DNA from: Pseudomonas sessilinigenes
GTDB lineage: Bacteria > Pseudomonadota > Gammaproteobacteria > Pseudomonadales > Pseudomonadaceae
Reading direction: 5' to 3'
Length of the DNA stretch: 64,000 nt
NCBI RefSeq assembly: GCF_003850565.1
Contig: NZ_CP027706.1
Span: 6,709,001 to 6,773,000, forward strand
Position numbers and translations under genes: made by a program. Of this stretch, positions 56,346 to 64,000 are shown piece by piece. A model generated the notes under the pieces. That model ran no database searches. It was not told the origin of the DNA and saw nothing but the letters and a program-made list of their open reading frames with translations. Position 1 is the first letter of the stretch. The number at the start of each line of letters is the position of its first letter.

Positions 56346-56633
56346 CTACTCTTCATCCTCATTGACCCGATCACGCAGTTCTTTTCCCGGTTTAAAGTGA
56401 GGAACAAATTTTCCATCAAGACTGACAGATTGCCCAGTCTTGGGGTTACGGCCTACACGAGGAGCGCGGTAGTGTAATGAGAAACTGCCAAAGCCACGAA
56501 TTTCAATTCGATCACCAGTGGCCAGGCACTGGGACATTTGCTCAAGCATAGTTTTGATGGCCAACTCAACGTCTTTGGATGAGAGAAGCCCTTGATGGGT
56601 GACAATTCGCTCGATCAACTCCGACTTCGTCAT
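56346..56633 (-). CDS. ihfB: Integration host factor subunit beta
   Basis: This 95-residue DNA-bending protein of the HU/IHF family starts [10 protein letters not shown]. It has the beta-arm segment around [40 protein letters not shown], with the tip Pro that intercalates into DNA. It forms a heterodimer with IhfA (outside the window). The place between rpsA and the O-antigen locus is conserved in Pseudomonas. Confidence 0.97.
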   Translation of the reverse strand: MTKSELIERIVTHQGLLSSKDVELAIKTMLEQMSQCLATGDRIEIRGFGSFSLHYRAPRVGRNPKTGQSVSLDGKFVPHFKPGKELRDRVNEDEE

Positions 56634-56970
56634 ATTTTTCCCTTCTTTTTCAAGCAGCTAGGAAAAGCACACCGAAGGTTTTAGCATGGCCAGATTAATT
56701 TGAACAGCCCAGGATTGACTTATCTTCGATAAAGAGGACTTACCTGTGGAGCTGTAGTCAGTCCAGAACCAGTCTTTCTACGAGCCAACACTGGAGAAAT
56801 GTCGCAACCTGAAAGAGATACAACAACCATCACAGCATTGAGCCGCGCACCCCTCCAAAAAAACCATCTAGCCCTGAACCCCGGCACACTACTGCTTGCG
56901 CCGTTACCAAGCCTGTAGTCCTCTGTAGCAAGGGATTCAGGGCAGGCCCATTCAGGACGAAAAAAAAGCA
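56634..56970. other. Intergenic region between ihfB and rpsA
   Basis: About 340 bp with no supported gene. It lies beyond the rpsA terminator and should contain the ihfB promoter. A minus-strand frame at 56720-56971 starts inside the terminator T-run and is not believed. Confidence 0.5.
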
Positions 56971-56972
56971 CA

Positions 56973-57000
56973 AAAAAGGGCGACCGAAGTCGCCCTTTTT
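56973..57000 (-). terminator. Terminator of rpsA
   Basis: A perfect 7-bp stem GGGCGAC / GTCGCCC with a CGAA loop is flanked by A- and T-runs, 16 bp past the rpsA stop. Confidence 0.92.
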
Positions 57001-57015
57001 ATGGTCAAGTAGAAC

Positions 57016-58710
57016 TTAGTTCTGCTTTTCCATTTGTGCACGCAGCAGGTCACCCAGAGTGGTAGGACCAGCAGCGATATCCGAAGTAGCTGGCTTGTCG
57101 CGCAGGCTTTGGATAGCTTCTTTCTCGTCTTCAACGTCTTTCGACTTGATCGAGAGCTGGATTACACGGCTCTTACGGTCAACGCTGATGATCTTGGCTT
57201 CAACTTCTTCGCCTTCCTTCAGGACGTTACGCGCATCTTCAATGCGGTCACGGCTGATTTCAGAGGCTTTCAGAGTAGCTTCGATATCGTTGGCCAGGGT
57301 GATGATGGCGCCTTTGGCGTCAACTTCTTTCACAACACCCTTAACGATTGCGCCTTTATCGTTCTCTTGTACGTACTCGGAGAACGGATCGCTTTCCAGC
57401 TGCTTGATACCCAGGGAAATGCGCTCGCGCTCTGGGTCAACAGACAGGATGACGGTGTCCAGCTCGTCGCCCTTCTTGAAGCGACGTACGGCTTCTTCGC
57501 CCACTTCGTTCCAGGAGATGTCGGACAGGTGAACCAGACCGTCGATGCCGCCGTCCAGACCAATGAAGATACCGAAATCGGTGATCGACTTGATGGTGCC
57601 GGAGATCTTGTCGCCCTTGTTGAACTGGCCAGAGAAGTCTTCCCATGGGTTGGACTTGCACTGCTTGATGCCGAGGGAGATACGACGACGCTCTTCGTCG
57701 ATGTCCAGAACCATAACTTCCACTTCGTCGCCGACTTGTACGACTTTCGAAGGGTGGATGTTCTTGTTGGTCCAGTCCATTTCCGAAACGTGTACCAGGC
57801 CTTCAACGCCCTCTTCCAGCTCAGCGAAGCAGCCGTAGTCGGTCAGGTTGGTTACACGAGCGGTAACGCGGGTGCTTTCTGGGTAACGAGCCTTGATGGC
57901 AACCCACGGATCTTCGCCCAGTTGCTTCAGGCCCAGGGAAACACGATTGCGCTCGCGATCGTACTTCAGAACCTTGACATCGATCTCGTCGCCAACGTTG
58001 ACGATTTCGGATGGGTGCTTGATGCGCTTCCAAGCCATGTCGGTGATGTGCAGCAGGCCGTCGACGCCGCCCAGATCAACGAATGCACCGTAGTCGGTGA
58101 GGTTCTTGACGATACCTTTGACTTGCTGGCCTTCCTGCAGGGATTCCAGCAGAGCTTCACGCTCAGCGGAGTTCTCGGCTTCGAGGACGCTACGACGGGA
58201 AACGACAACGTTGTTGCGCTTCTGGTCAAGTTTGATGACTTTAAACTCGAGCTCTTTGCCTTCCAGGTGCGTGGTATCGCGCACTGGACGGACATCAACC
58301 AGAGAACCTGGCAGGAACGCACGGATGCCGTTAACGTCGACAGTGAAGCCGCCCTTAACCTTACCGTTGATAACGCCCTTGACCACTTCTTCGGCTGCGA
58401 AGGCTGCTTCCAGAACGATCCAGCATTCAGCGCGCTTGGCTTTTTCACGGGAGAGCTTGGTTTCACCAAAGCCGTCTTCAACCGAATCCAGAGCAACGTG
58501 AACTTCATCACCAACATTGATGGACAGGTCGCCAGCATCGTTGTAGAACTGCTCAAGCGGGATCAGCGCTTCAGACTTCAGACCAGCGTGTACGGTTACC
58601 CAACGCGCTTGGTAGTCGATGTCGACGATAACACCGGTGATGATGGAGCCTGCCTGAAGGTTCAGGGTTTTTAGGCTTTCTTCAAAGAGTTCCGCAAAGC
58701 TTTCGCTCAT
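57016..58710 (-). CDS. rpsA: 30S ribosomal protein S1
   Basis: S1 (564 residues) has six S1 OB-fold repeats. Repeats 3-6 have the clear G-x-V-x3-x-x-G-x-F-V signature, for example [41 protein letters not shown] and [21 protein letters not shown]. The N-terminal repeats bind the ribosome and S2, and the later ones bind mRNA. Length is in the Pseudomonas range. It is 121 bp downstream of cmk, the usual neighbour. Confidence 0.98.
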   Translation of the reverse strand: MSESFAELFEESLKTLNLQAGSIITGVIVDIDYQARWVTVHAGLKSEALIPLEQFYNDAGDLSINVGDEVHVALDSVEDGFGETKLSREKAKRAECWIVLEAAFAAEEVVKGVINGKVKGGFTVDVNGIRAFLPGSLVDVRPVRDTTHLEGKELEFKVIKLDQKRNNVVVSRRSVLEAENSAEREALLESLQEGQQVKGIVKNLTDYGAFVDLGGVDGLLHITDMAWKRIKHPSEIVNVGDEIDVKVLKYDRERNRVSLGLKQLGEDPWVAIKARYPESTRVTARVTNLTDYGCFAELEEGVEGLVHVSEMDWTNKNIHPSKVVQVGDEVEVMVLDIDEERRRISLGIKQCKSNPWEDFSGQFNKGDKISGTIKSITDFGIFIGLDGGIDGLVHLSDISWNEVGEEAVRRFKKGDELDTVILSVDPERERISLGIKQLESDPFSEYVQENDKGAIVKGVVKEVDAKGAIITLANDIEATLKASEISRDRIEDARNVLKEGEEVEAKIISVDRKSRVIQLSIKSKDVEDEKEAIQSLRDKPATSDIAAGPTTLGDLLRAQMEKQN

Positions 58711-58831
58711 TTTAATTCCTGTTGATGAGGGCGAAGAATCCGCCCATCTGCCACATTCCAGACAATGTGGGTTACGTTCATATAAAAGAAAGATCGCAGG
58801 ACTATGACTGGTCCCCCGCGACCTTCCTTGT

Positions 58832-59518
58832 TCACCCGGCGATATCGCGAATAGCGATTTCGCTCAAGATGCGTTGCAACACCTGATCGATGGATAACTC
58901 CGTGGAGTCCAGCTGAATAGCGTCCACCGCTGGTTTAAGCGGGGCCACGGCTCGCTGGGTGTCGCGCTCATCGCGCTCACGAATCTCATCTAGCAGACTC
59001 GACAGACTAACACCATCGACTTTTCCCTTCAACTGCAAGTAGCGGCGGCGTGCACGCTCCTCGGCACTGGCCGTCAGGAAAATCTTCAATGGCGCATCGG
59101 GAAACACCACCGTTCCCATGTCACGTCCATCGGCCACCAGCCCCGGCAGCTCGCGAAAAGCCCGCTGCCGCTGCAACAGCGCCTCGCGTACCGCTGGTAG
59201 AGCCGCAACCTGAGAAGCCCAGGCACCGACCTGCTCATTACGCAGGTCGTCGGTCACATCGTCGCCTTCCAGGATGATCCGTTGCGGATGGCTTTCGGTC
59301 GCACCAAGAAACTGAACGTCCAGGTGAGCCGCCAACAGCTTCAACGACTCTTCATTGGTCAGGTCGACCCCATGATTACGCGCAGCGAACGCCAACAATC
59401 GATACAAGGCACCAGAATCCAGCAGGCACCAGCCCAAATGCTCGGCCAGCTTGCCAGCGATGGTGCCCTTGCCCGAACCGCTAGGCCCATCGATGGTAAT
59501 TACAGGGGCCTTGCTCAT
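58832..59518 (-). CDS. cmk: Cytidylate kinase
   Basis: CMP kinase (228 residues) phosphorylates CMP and dCMP. P-loop GPSGSGKGT lies at about residues 11-19, [19 protein letters not shown] binds CMP, and [35 protein letters not shown] is the signature. ATG 59518 overlaps the stop of the upstream fusion gene by one base (TGATG); the longer frame to 59563 is rejected. Confidence 0.96.
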   Translation of the reverse strand: MSKAPVITIDGPSGSGKGTIAGKLAEHLGWCLLDSGALYRLLAFAARNHGVDLTNEESLKLLAAHLDVQFLGATESHPQRIILEGDDVTDDLRNEQVGAWASQVAALPAVREALLQRQRAFRELPGLVADGRDMGTVVFPDAPLKIFLTASAEERARRRYLQLKGKVDGVSLSSLLDEIRERDERDTQRAVAPLKPAVDAIQLDSTELSIDQVLQRILSEIAIRDIAG

Positions 59519-61725
59519 CACGACTGGGCCTCTTGCGCGACACGAATACCAACCTCGGCGCAAAGCGCGAGGAAGTTAGGGAAAGAAGTGGAGACGTTGG
59601 CGCAATCATGGATGCGAATTGGCGCGTTGGCACGCAGCGAGGCCACACTGAACGCCATGGCAATTCGGTGATCGCCATGACCATGGACTTCACCGCCGCC
59701 AATCTGGCCACCATCGATGATAATGCCATCCGGCGTCGGTTCGCATTTGACGCCCAGCGTGAGCAAGCCGTCGGCCATGACCTGGATACGATCGGACTCC
59801 TTGACCCGCAGCTCCTCAGCCCCACGCAACACCGTGCGCCCTTCGGCACAGGCGGCCGCGACGAACAGTACCGGGAACTCGTCGATCGCCAGCGGGACCA
59901 ATTCCTCCGGAATCTCGATCCCCTTGAGCTTGGCTGCGCGCACATGCAAGTCTGCAACCGGTTCGCCACCCACTTCACGCTGGTTTTCCAGGCGAATGTC
60001 GGCCCCCATCAAGCGCAGGATGTCGATGACTCCGGTACGAGTCGGGTTGATCCCCACATGCTCCAGCACCAGTTCGGAGCCTTCGGCGATCGAAGCGGCC
60101 ACCAGGAAGAAGGCCGCGGAGGAGATATCCGCCGGCACCTCGATATGGGTAGCCTTGAGCTTGCCACCGGAGGCCACCGAGGCGGTCGCCCCTTCAACAT
60201 CCACCGAATAACCGAAGCCGCGCAGCATGCGCTCGGTATGGTCGCGAGTCGGCGCTGGCTCGGTCACAGTGGTCTTGCCTTCGGCATACAGCCCCGCCAA
60301 TAGCAGGCAGGATTTCACCTGGGCGCTGGCCATCGGCAAGGTGTAGGTCAAGCCCTTGAGCTTGTGCCCGCCACGAATCACCATCGGAGGACGACCTTCG
60401 GCCGCCGTCTCGATTACCGCACCCATTTCCCGCAACGGGTTGGCCACACGGTTCATCGGACGCTTGGACAGCGACGGGTCGCCAGTCAGGGTGCTATCGA
60501 ATGTTTGCGCCGCCAACAAACCGGAAAGCAGGCGCATCGATGTACCGGAGTTACCCAGGTAGATCGGCCCTGGCGCTGGCTTCAAGCCATGCAGGCCAAC
60601 GCCGTGGATGGTCACTCGGCCGTGATGCGGGCCTTCGATAACCACGCCCATGTCGCGAAAAGCCTGCAGCGTGGCCAGAGCATCTTCACCTTCGAGGAAA
60701 CCCTCGACTTCAGTGGTGCCCTCGGCCAAGGAGCCGAGCATGATCGAGCGATGGGAAATCGATTTGTCACCTGGTACGCGAATCCGCCCACTCAGGCGGC
60801 CACCAGGATTTGCCAGGAAAATCATATCGTTGGAGTTCATAGCGTCCACATAGGCCCGACGGGCCAGGATTTTGCCGAAATGCTCGCGGGCTACCCGGGC
60901 GCGAGTGAATACGCCCAACAGCTGGTGCCCGTCCCCTGTATCGACCGCGTCGCGCAAGGCGTCGAGGTCATTGCGAAATGTATCGAGTGTGCGCAGGACC
61001 GCTTCGCGATTAGCGAGAAAGATGTCGTGCCACATGACCGGGTCACTGCCGGCGATTCTGGTGAAATCGCGGAACCCGCCGGCAGCGTAACGGAAGATGT
61101 CGAGATTTTCACTGCGCTTGGCCAGCGAGTCGACCAGGCCAAATGCCAGCAAATGCGGCAGATGGCTGGTTGCAGCCAGAACTTCGTCATGACGCTGGAC
61201 CTGCATATGTTCGACATCTGCCCCCAATTCACGCCACAACCCATCGACCAGCGCCAGCGCCAGCGGATCGGTCTGCGCCAACGGCGTCAGGATTACCTTG
61301 TGCCGACGAAACAGCTGAGCATTGGAAGCCTCGACACCGCTTTGCTCGGAACCGGCGATCGGGTGCCCGGGCACAAAACGCGCAGGCATGCCGCCAAAGG
61401 CCTCGGTAGCCGCCCGCACCACATTACCCTTGGCACTGCCGACATCGGTCAGCACCGCCCGCCCCAGATCCATGCCAGCCAGCTTGCCCAGCAGCTTCTC
61501 CATGGCCAGGATCGGCACTGCCAGTTGAATGACATCGGCCCCCTGGCAAGCCAGGGCGAGGTCTTCCTCACAGCGGTCCACCACCCCCAGCTCGACCGCC
61601 AACCGACGGGACTGGGGATCCAGGTCGACACCAACAACTTCGCGGCACATGCCACTTTCACGCAAGCCCTTGGCAAACGAGCCGCCAATCAAGCCGAGGC
61701 CAATCACCACCAGGCGACCGATCAT
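59518..61725 (-). CDS. Fused prephenate dehydrogenase / EPSP synthase (TyrA-AroA)
   Basis: This 735-residue bifunctional protein has an NAD-binding prephenate dehydrogenase at about residues 1-290 ([33 protein letters not shown]). It is followed by EPSP synthase at about 305-735 ([64 protein letters not shown]). It serves tyrosine synthesis and the sixth shikimate step. This fusion is known in Pseudomonas. ATG 61725 is chosen; ATG 61743 is possible, overlapping nothing, since hisC ends at 61754. Confidence 0.95.
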   Translation of the reverse strand: MIGRLVVIGLGLIGGSFAKGLRESGMCREVVGVDLDPQSRRLAVELGVVDRCEEDLALACQGADVIQLAVPILAMEKLLGKLAGMDLGRAVLTDVGSAKGNVVRAATEAFGGMPARFVPGHPIAGSEQSGVEASNAQLFRRHKVILTPLAQTDPLALALVDGLWRELGADVEHMQVQRHDEVLAATSHLPHLLAFGLVDSLAKRSENLDIFRYAAGGFRDFTRIAGSDPVMWHDIFLANREAVLRTLDTFRNDLDALRDAVDTGDGHQLLGVFTRARVAREHFGKILARRAYVDAMNSNDMIFLANPGGRLSGRIRVPGDKSISHRSIMLGSLAEGTTEVEGFLEGEDALATLQAFRDMGVVIEGPHHGRVTIHGVGLHGLKPAPGPIYLGNSGTSMRLLSGLLAAQTFDSTLTGDPSLSKRPMNRVANPLREMGAVIETAAEGRPPMVIRGGHKLKGLTYTLPMASAQVKSCLLLAGLYAEGKTTVTEPAPTRDHTERMLRGFGYSVDVEGATASVASGGKLKATHIEVPADISSAAFFLVAASIAEGSELVLEHVGINPTRTGVIDILRLMGADIRLENQREVGGEPVADLHVRAAKLKGIEIPEELVPLAIDEFPVLFVAAACAEGRTVLRGAEELRVKESDRIQVMADGLLTLGVKCEPTPDGIIIDGGQIGGGEVHGHGDHRIAMAFSVASLRANAPIRIHDCANVSTSFPNFLALCAEVGIRVAQEAQS

Positions 61726-61753
61726 AGGTACAGCAGATTGCATTGGAATGACA

Positions 61754-62866
61754 TCAACCACGGGCCATGACCTTGGCCAGGGCCTCAAGGAAGCGAGTAT
61801 TTTCCGCTGGCAGGCCAATGGTCACCCGCAGGTGGTTGGGCATCCCGTAATTGGCCACGGGACGCACGATCACACCCTCACGCAACAACCCTTGGAACAC
61901 CGGAGCCGCCTCGCGCCCCAGGTCCACGGCGACGAAGTTGCCCTTGGACGCAATCCAGCTCAGCCCCAGGTCACGGAACCCCGCCTGCAGCTGGTGCATG
62001 CCGGCCTCGTTCAAGCGACGACTTTCAGCCAGGTACTCCTCGTCTTGCAGCGCCGCGCAAGCCGCCGCCAGGGCGAGGCTATTGACGTTGAAGGGCTGAC
62101 GCACCCGATTGAGCACATCCGCCACAACTGCGGTCGAGAGCCCATAGCCGACCCGCAGGGCCGCAAGGCCATAGGCCTTGGAGAAGGTCCGCGACACCAG
62201 CAGGTTCGGGTAAGCCGCCAGGAAATCCAGTCCATCGGGCAAGTCACTGCCCTCGGCGTATTCGATATAGGCCTCGTCCAGTACCACCAGCACATGGGCC
62301 GGCACATCCTGGAGAAACTCGTCCAGGGACTCGGCATCGAACCAAGTCCCCGTCGGGTTGTTGGGGTTGGCAATGAACACCACCCGGGTTTGCCCATCGA
62401 TAGCCCTGAGCATGGCGGGCAGGTCGTGCCCCCAGTCCTTGGCCGGGACCACCTTCGCCTGGGCACCCACCGCCTGGGTGACAATCGGGTAGACAGCAAA
62501 GGCATGCTCGCTGAATACCGCGTTCAGGCCCGGGGCCAGGTAGGCGCGAGCGACCAGTTCGAGAATGTCGTTGGAGCCATTGCCCAGGGTCACCTGCTCG
62601 ACCTCGATACCGCAGCGCTGGGCCAACAGGGACTTGAGAGCGAAACCGTTGCCATCCGGATAGCGGGTCAGCTCGGCCAGCTCCTCGCGGATCGCAGCCA
62701 GGGCCTTGGGACTGGCACCCAGCGGGTTCTCGTTGCTCGCCAGCTTGACGATGGTCGCCGGATCGATATCCAGCTCACGGGCCAGTTCGTCCACGGGCTT
62801 GCCCGGAACGTACGGCGAAAGTTGTTGCACGCCTGGCTGCGCCAGGGCGAGGAAGTCGCCACTCAT
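61754..62866 (-). CDS. hisC: Histidinol-phosphate aminotransferase
   Basis: This 370-residue PLP enzyme has ASNENPLG near the N-terminus, GNGSNDILEL, NPNNPTGTW, the DEAYIEY motif, SRTFSKAYGLAALRVGYG with the PLP Lys, and RPVANYGMPNHLRVTIG at the end. In this operon it may serve both histidine and aromatic amino-acid transamination, as known for HisC2-type enzymes next to pheA. It is 28 bp upstream of the tyrA-aroA start in the operon. Confidence 0.94.
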   Translation of the reverse strand: MSGDFLALAQPGVQQLSPYVPGKPVDELARELDIDPATIVKLASNENPLGASPKALAAIREELAELTRYPDGNGFALKSLLAQRCGIEVEQVTLGNGSNDILELVARAYLAPGLNAVFSEHAFAVYPIVTQAVGAQAKVVPAKDWGHDLPAMLRAIDGQTRVVFIANPNNPTGTWFDAESLDEFLQDVPAHVLVVLDEAYIEYAEGSDLPDGLDFLAAYPNLLVSRTFSKAYGLAALRVGYGLSTAVVADVLNRVRQPFNVNSLALAAACAALQDEEYLAESRRLNEAGMHQLQAGFRDLGLSWIASKGNFVAVDLGREAAPVFQGLLREGVIVRPVANYGMPNHLRVTIGLPAENTRFLEALAKVMARG

Positions 62867-62876
62867 TGTTTAAGCC

Positions 62877-63971
62877 TCAGAGAACCGCTTTCGGGTAGGA
62901 ACCCAGCACCTTGAGTGCCACTGCTTCCTGGCTGATCTTCTCCAGCACACCCTTGACCAGCGGGTCGCGGTGGTGGCCGACGAAGTCGATGAAGAACACA
63001 TAGGTCCATTTGCCGCTACGCGAAGGACGGGTCTCGATTCGCGTCAGGTCGATACCGTTGTCGTGAAACGGCACCAGCAGCTCGTGCAATGCACCCGGCT
63101 TGTTGCTCATGGAGACGATGATCGATGTCTTGTCGTCGCCAGTCGGCGGCACCTCCTGGCTACCGATCATCAGGAAGCGCGTGGAGTTGTCCGGACGATC
63201 CTCGATCTTCTCGGCCAGACGAGTCAGGCCGTAAAGGCTCGCCGCCATGTCACCGGCGATCGCCGCCGAGTTCCATTCGCCCTTGACTCGCTTGGCCGCC
63301 TCGGCGTTGCTCGATACCGCCACACGCTCGACATTCGGATAGTGCGAGTCCAGCCACTTGCGGCACTGGGCCAGGGACTGGGCATGGGAGTAGATACGAC
63401 TGATGCTGTCGGTCTTGGTGTTCTCGCCCACCAGCAGGTGATGGTGGATACGCAACTCCACCTCACCGCAAATCACCATGTCATGCTCGAGGAAGCTATC
63501 GAGCGTGTGGTTAACCGCACCTTCGGTGGAGTTTTCCACAGGCACCACGCCAAAGTTGACGGCACCAGCCGCCACTTCGCGAAACACTTCGTCGATCGCA
63601 GCCATCGGCTTGCTGATCACCGCATGGCCGAAGTGCTTCATCGCCGCCGCCTGGGTAAAGGTCCCCTCAGGACCGAGGTACGCCACTTTCAGCGGCTGCT
63701 CGAGCGCCAGGCAAGAAGACATGATTTCACGGAACAGCCGCGCCATTTCTTCGTTGTCCAGCGGGCCCTGGTTACGCTCCATCACCCGCTTGAGAACCTG
63801 GGCCTCGCGCTCGGGACGATAAAACACCGGGGACTCGCCTTCCGTCAGGGTAGCCATCTTGACCCGGGCGACTTCCTGGGCGCACCGCGCACGCTCACTG
63901 ATCAGCTCCAGGACCTTTTCGTCCAGGGCATCAATGCGCAGGCGCAAGGCCTTGAGTTCTTGCTCAGACAT
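62877..63971 (-). CDS. pheA: P-protein: chorismate mutase / prephenate dehydratase
   Basis: A 364-residue bifunctional enzyme of phenylalanine synthesis. Chorismate mutase lies at about residues 1-90 (LRLRIDALDEKVLELISERARCAQEVARVK). Prephenate dehydratase lies at about 95-270 (VAYLGPEGTFTQAAAMKHFG, VPVENSTEGAVNHTLDSF). The ACT regulatory domain at about 285-360 carries GALHELLVPF and TRIETRPSR, which mediate Phe feedback. ATG 63971 overlaps the serC stop (TGATG). Confidence 0.97.
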   Translation of the reverse strand: MSEQELKALRLRIDALDEKVLELISERARCAQEVARVKMATLTEGESPVFYRPEREAQVLKRVMERNQGPLDNEEMARLFREIMSSCLALEQPLKVAYLGPEGTFTQAAAMKHFGHAVISKPMAAIDEVFREVAAGAVNFGVVPVENSTEGAVNHTLDSFLEHDMVICGEVELRIHHHLLVGENTKTDSISRIYSHAQSLAQCRKWLDSHYPNVERVAVSSNAEAAKRVKGEWNSAAIAGDMAASLYGLTRLAEKIEDRPDNSTRFLMIGSQEVPPTGDDKTSIIVSMSNKPGALHELLVPFHDNGIDLTRIETRPSRSGKWTYVFFIDFVGHHRDPLVKGVLEKISQEAVALKVLGSYPKAVL

Positions 63972-64000
63972 CAGCCATGTTCCTTCTCGAACTCCGCCAT
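63971..64000 (-). CDS. serC: Phosphoserine aminotransferase SerC, C-terminal end
   Basis: Only the last nine codons and stop are inside the window (ending MAEFEKEHG). This fits the SerC C-terminus and the universal serC-pheA order of Pseudomonas. The gene continues beyond the right edge. Confidence 0.7.
   Translation of the reverse strand: MAEFEKEHG

Noticed and set aside
56720..56971. Minus-strand frame between ihfB and rpsA
   Set aside because: It would start with GTG inside the rpsA terminator T-run and shows no conserved pattern.
57034..58674. A 546-residue plus-strand frame opposite rpsA
   Set aside because: Antisense shadow of a strongly codon-biased ribosomal gene; no independent start signal or recognisable domain.
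60364..61770. A 468-residue plus-strand frame opposite tyrA-aroA
   Set aside because: Shadow of the fusion gene; product composition is implausible and no motif is present.

Overview
The window is chromosomal DNA from a Pseudomonas, most likely of the P. fluorescens/protegens/chlororaphis type. The evidence is an EF-P with Arg32 beside its rhamnosyltransferase EarP, OprI, an OhrR/Ohr pair, a fused TyrA-AroA, and the order serC-pheA-hisC-tyrA/aroA-cmk-rpsA-ihfB leading into an O-antigen locus that ends in wbpM and a comEA-like gene. Species assignment is inference from gene content; no database was searched. I saw no rRNA, tRNA or CRISPR array.

Layout. 0-5 kb: TauE-like exporter (cut by the edge), LysR regulator, ohrR-ohr with palindromic operators, efp/earP, and a small membrane protein with a GreA/GreB-like protein. 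5-11 kb: cysB, a universal stress protein, a nucleotidase/PanE/thioredoxin operon, a divergent PilZ protein, DAHP synthase and a small acetyltransferase. 11-27 kb: oprI, an L,D-transpeptidase, tesA, a YbbA/YbbP-type ABC pair whose ATPase is frameshifted in this sequence, greB, an orphan LuxR-type regulator, DoxX, a lytic transglycosylase, tatD, a chemoreceptor, a thioesterase, a CHAD protein, a small lipoprotein and a patatin. 27-36 kb: the potassium system kdpFABC plus kdpDE, with a KdpE-like box upstream. 36-39 kb: small proteins, a DUF1989 enzyme with a GntR regulator, a TetR regulator and a ComEA-like protein.

39-56 kb is an A+T-richer surface-polysaccharide island. Degenerate IS66-family remnants lie at both edges in the same orientation, with a broken hexapeptide acyltransferase just outside the left one. 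Between them a single minus-strand operon encodes an Amj-like flippase candidate, a Wzy-like polymerase, one GT2 glycosyltransferase, a small phosphoglycosyl transferase, a stand-alone acyl carrier protein, a Rieske oxygenase, two KAS III paralogues, a FabG-like reductase, a NeuD/PglD-like acyltransferase, a DegT aminotransferase and WbpM. The simplest reading is that WbpM and the aminotransferase make a 4-amino-4,6-dideoxy sugar nucleotide. The ACP, KAS III and reductase enzymes then build a short hydroxy-acyl group, possibly oxidised further by the Rieske enzyme, and the NeuD-like protein attaches it. The remaining genes assemble, flip and polymerise a small repeat. galE lies just beyond the right IS remnant, behind a 19-codon leader frame that overlaps its start.

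56-64 kb returns to conserved core genes: ihfB, rpsA, cmk, the tyrA-aroA fusion, hisC, pheA and the last codons of serC. This is an overlapping aromatic and histidine amino-acid operon.
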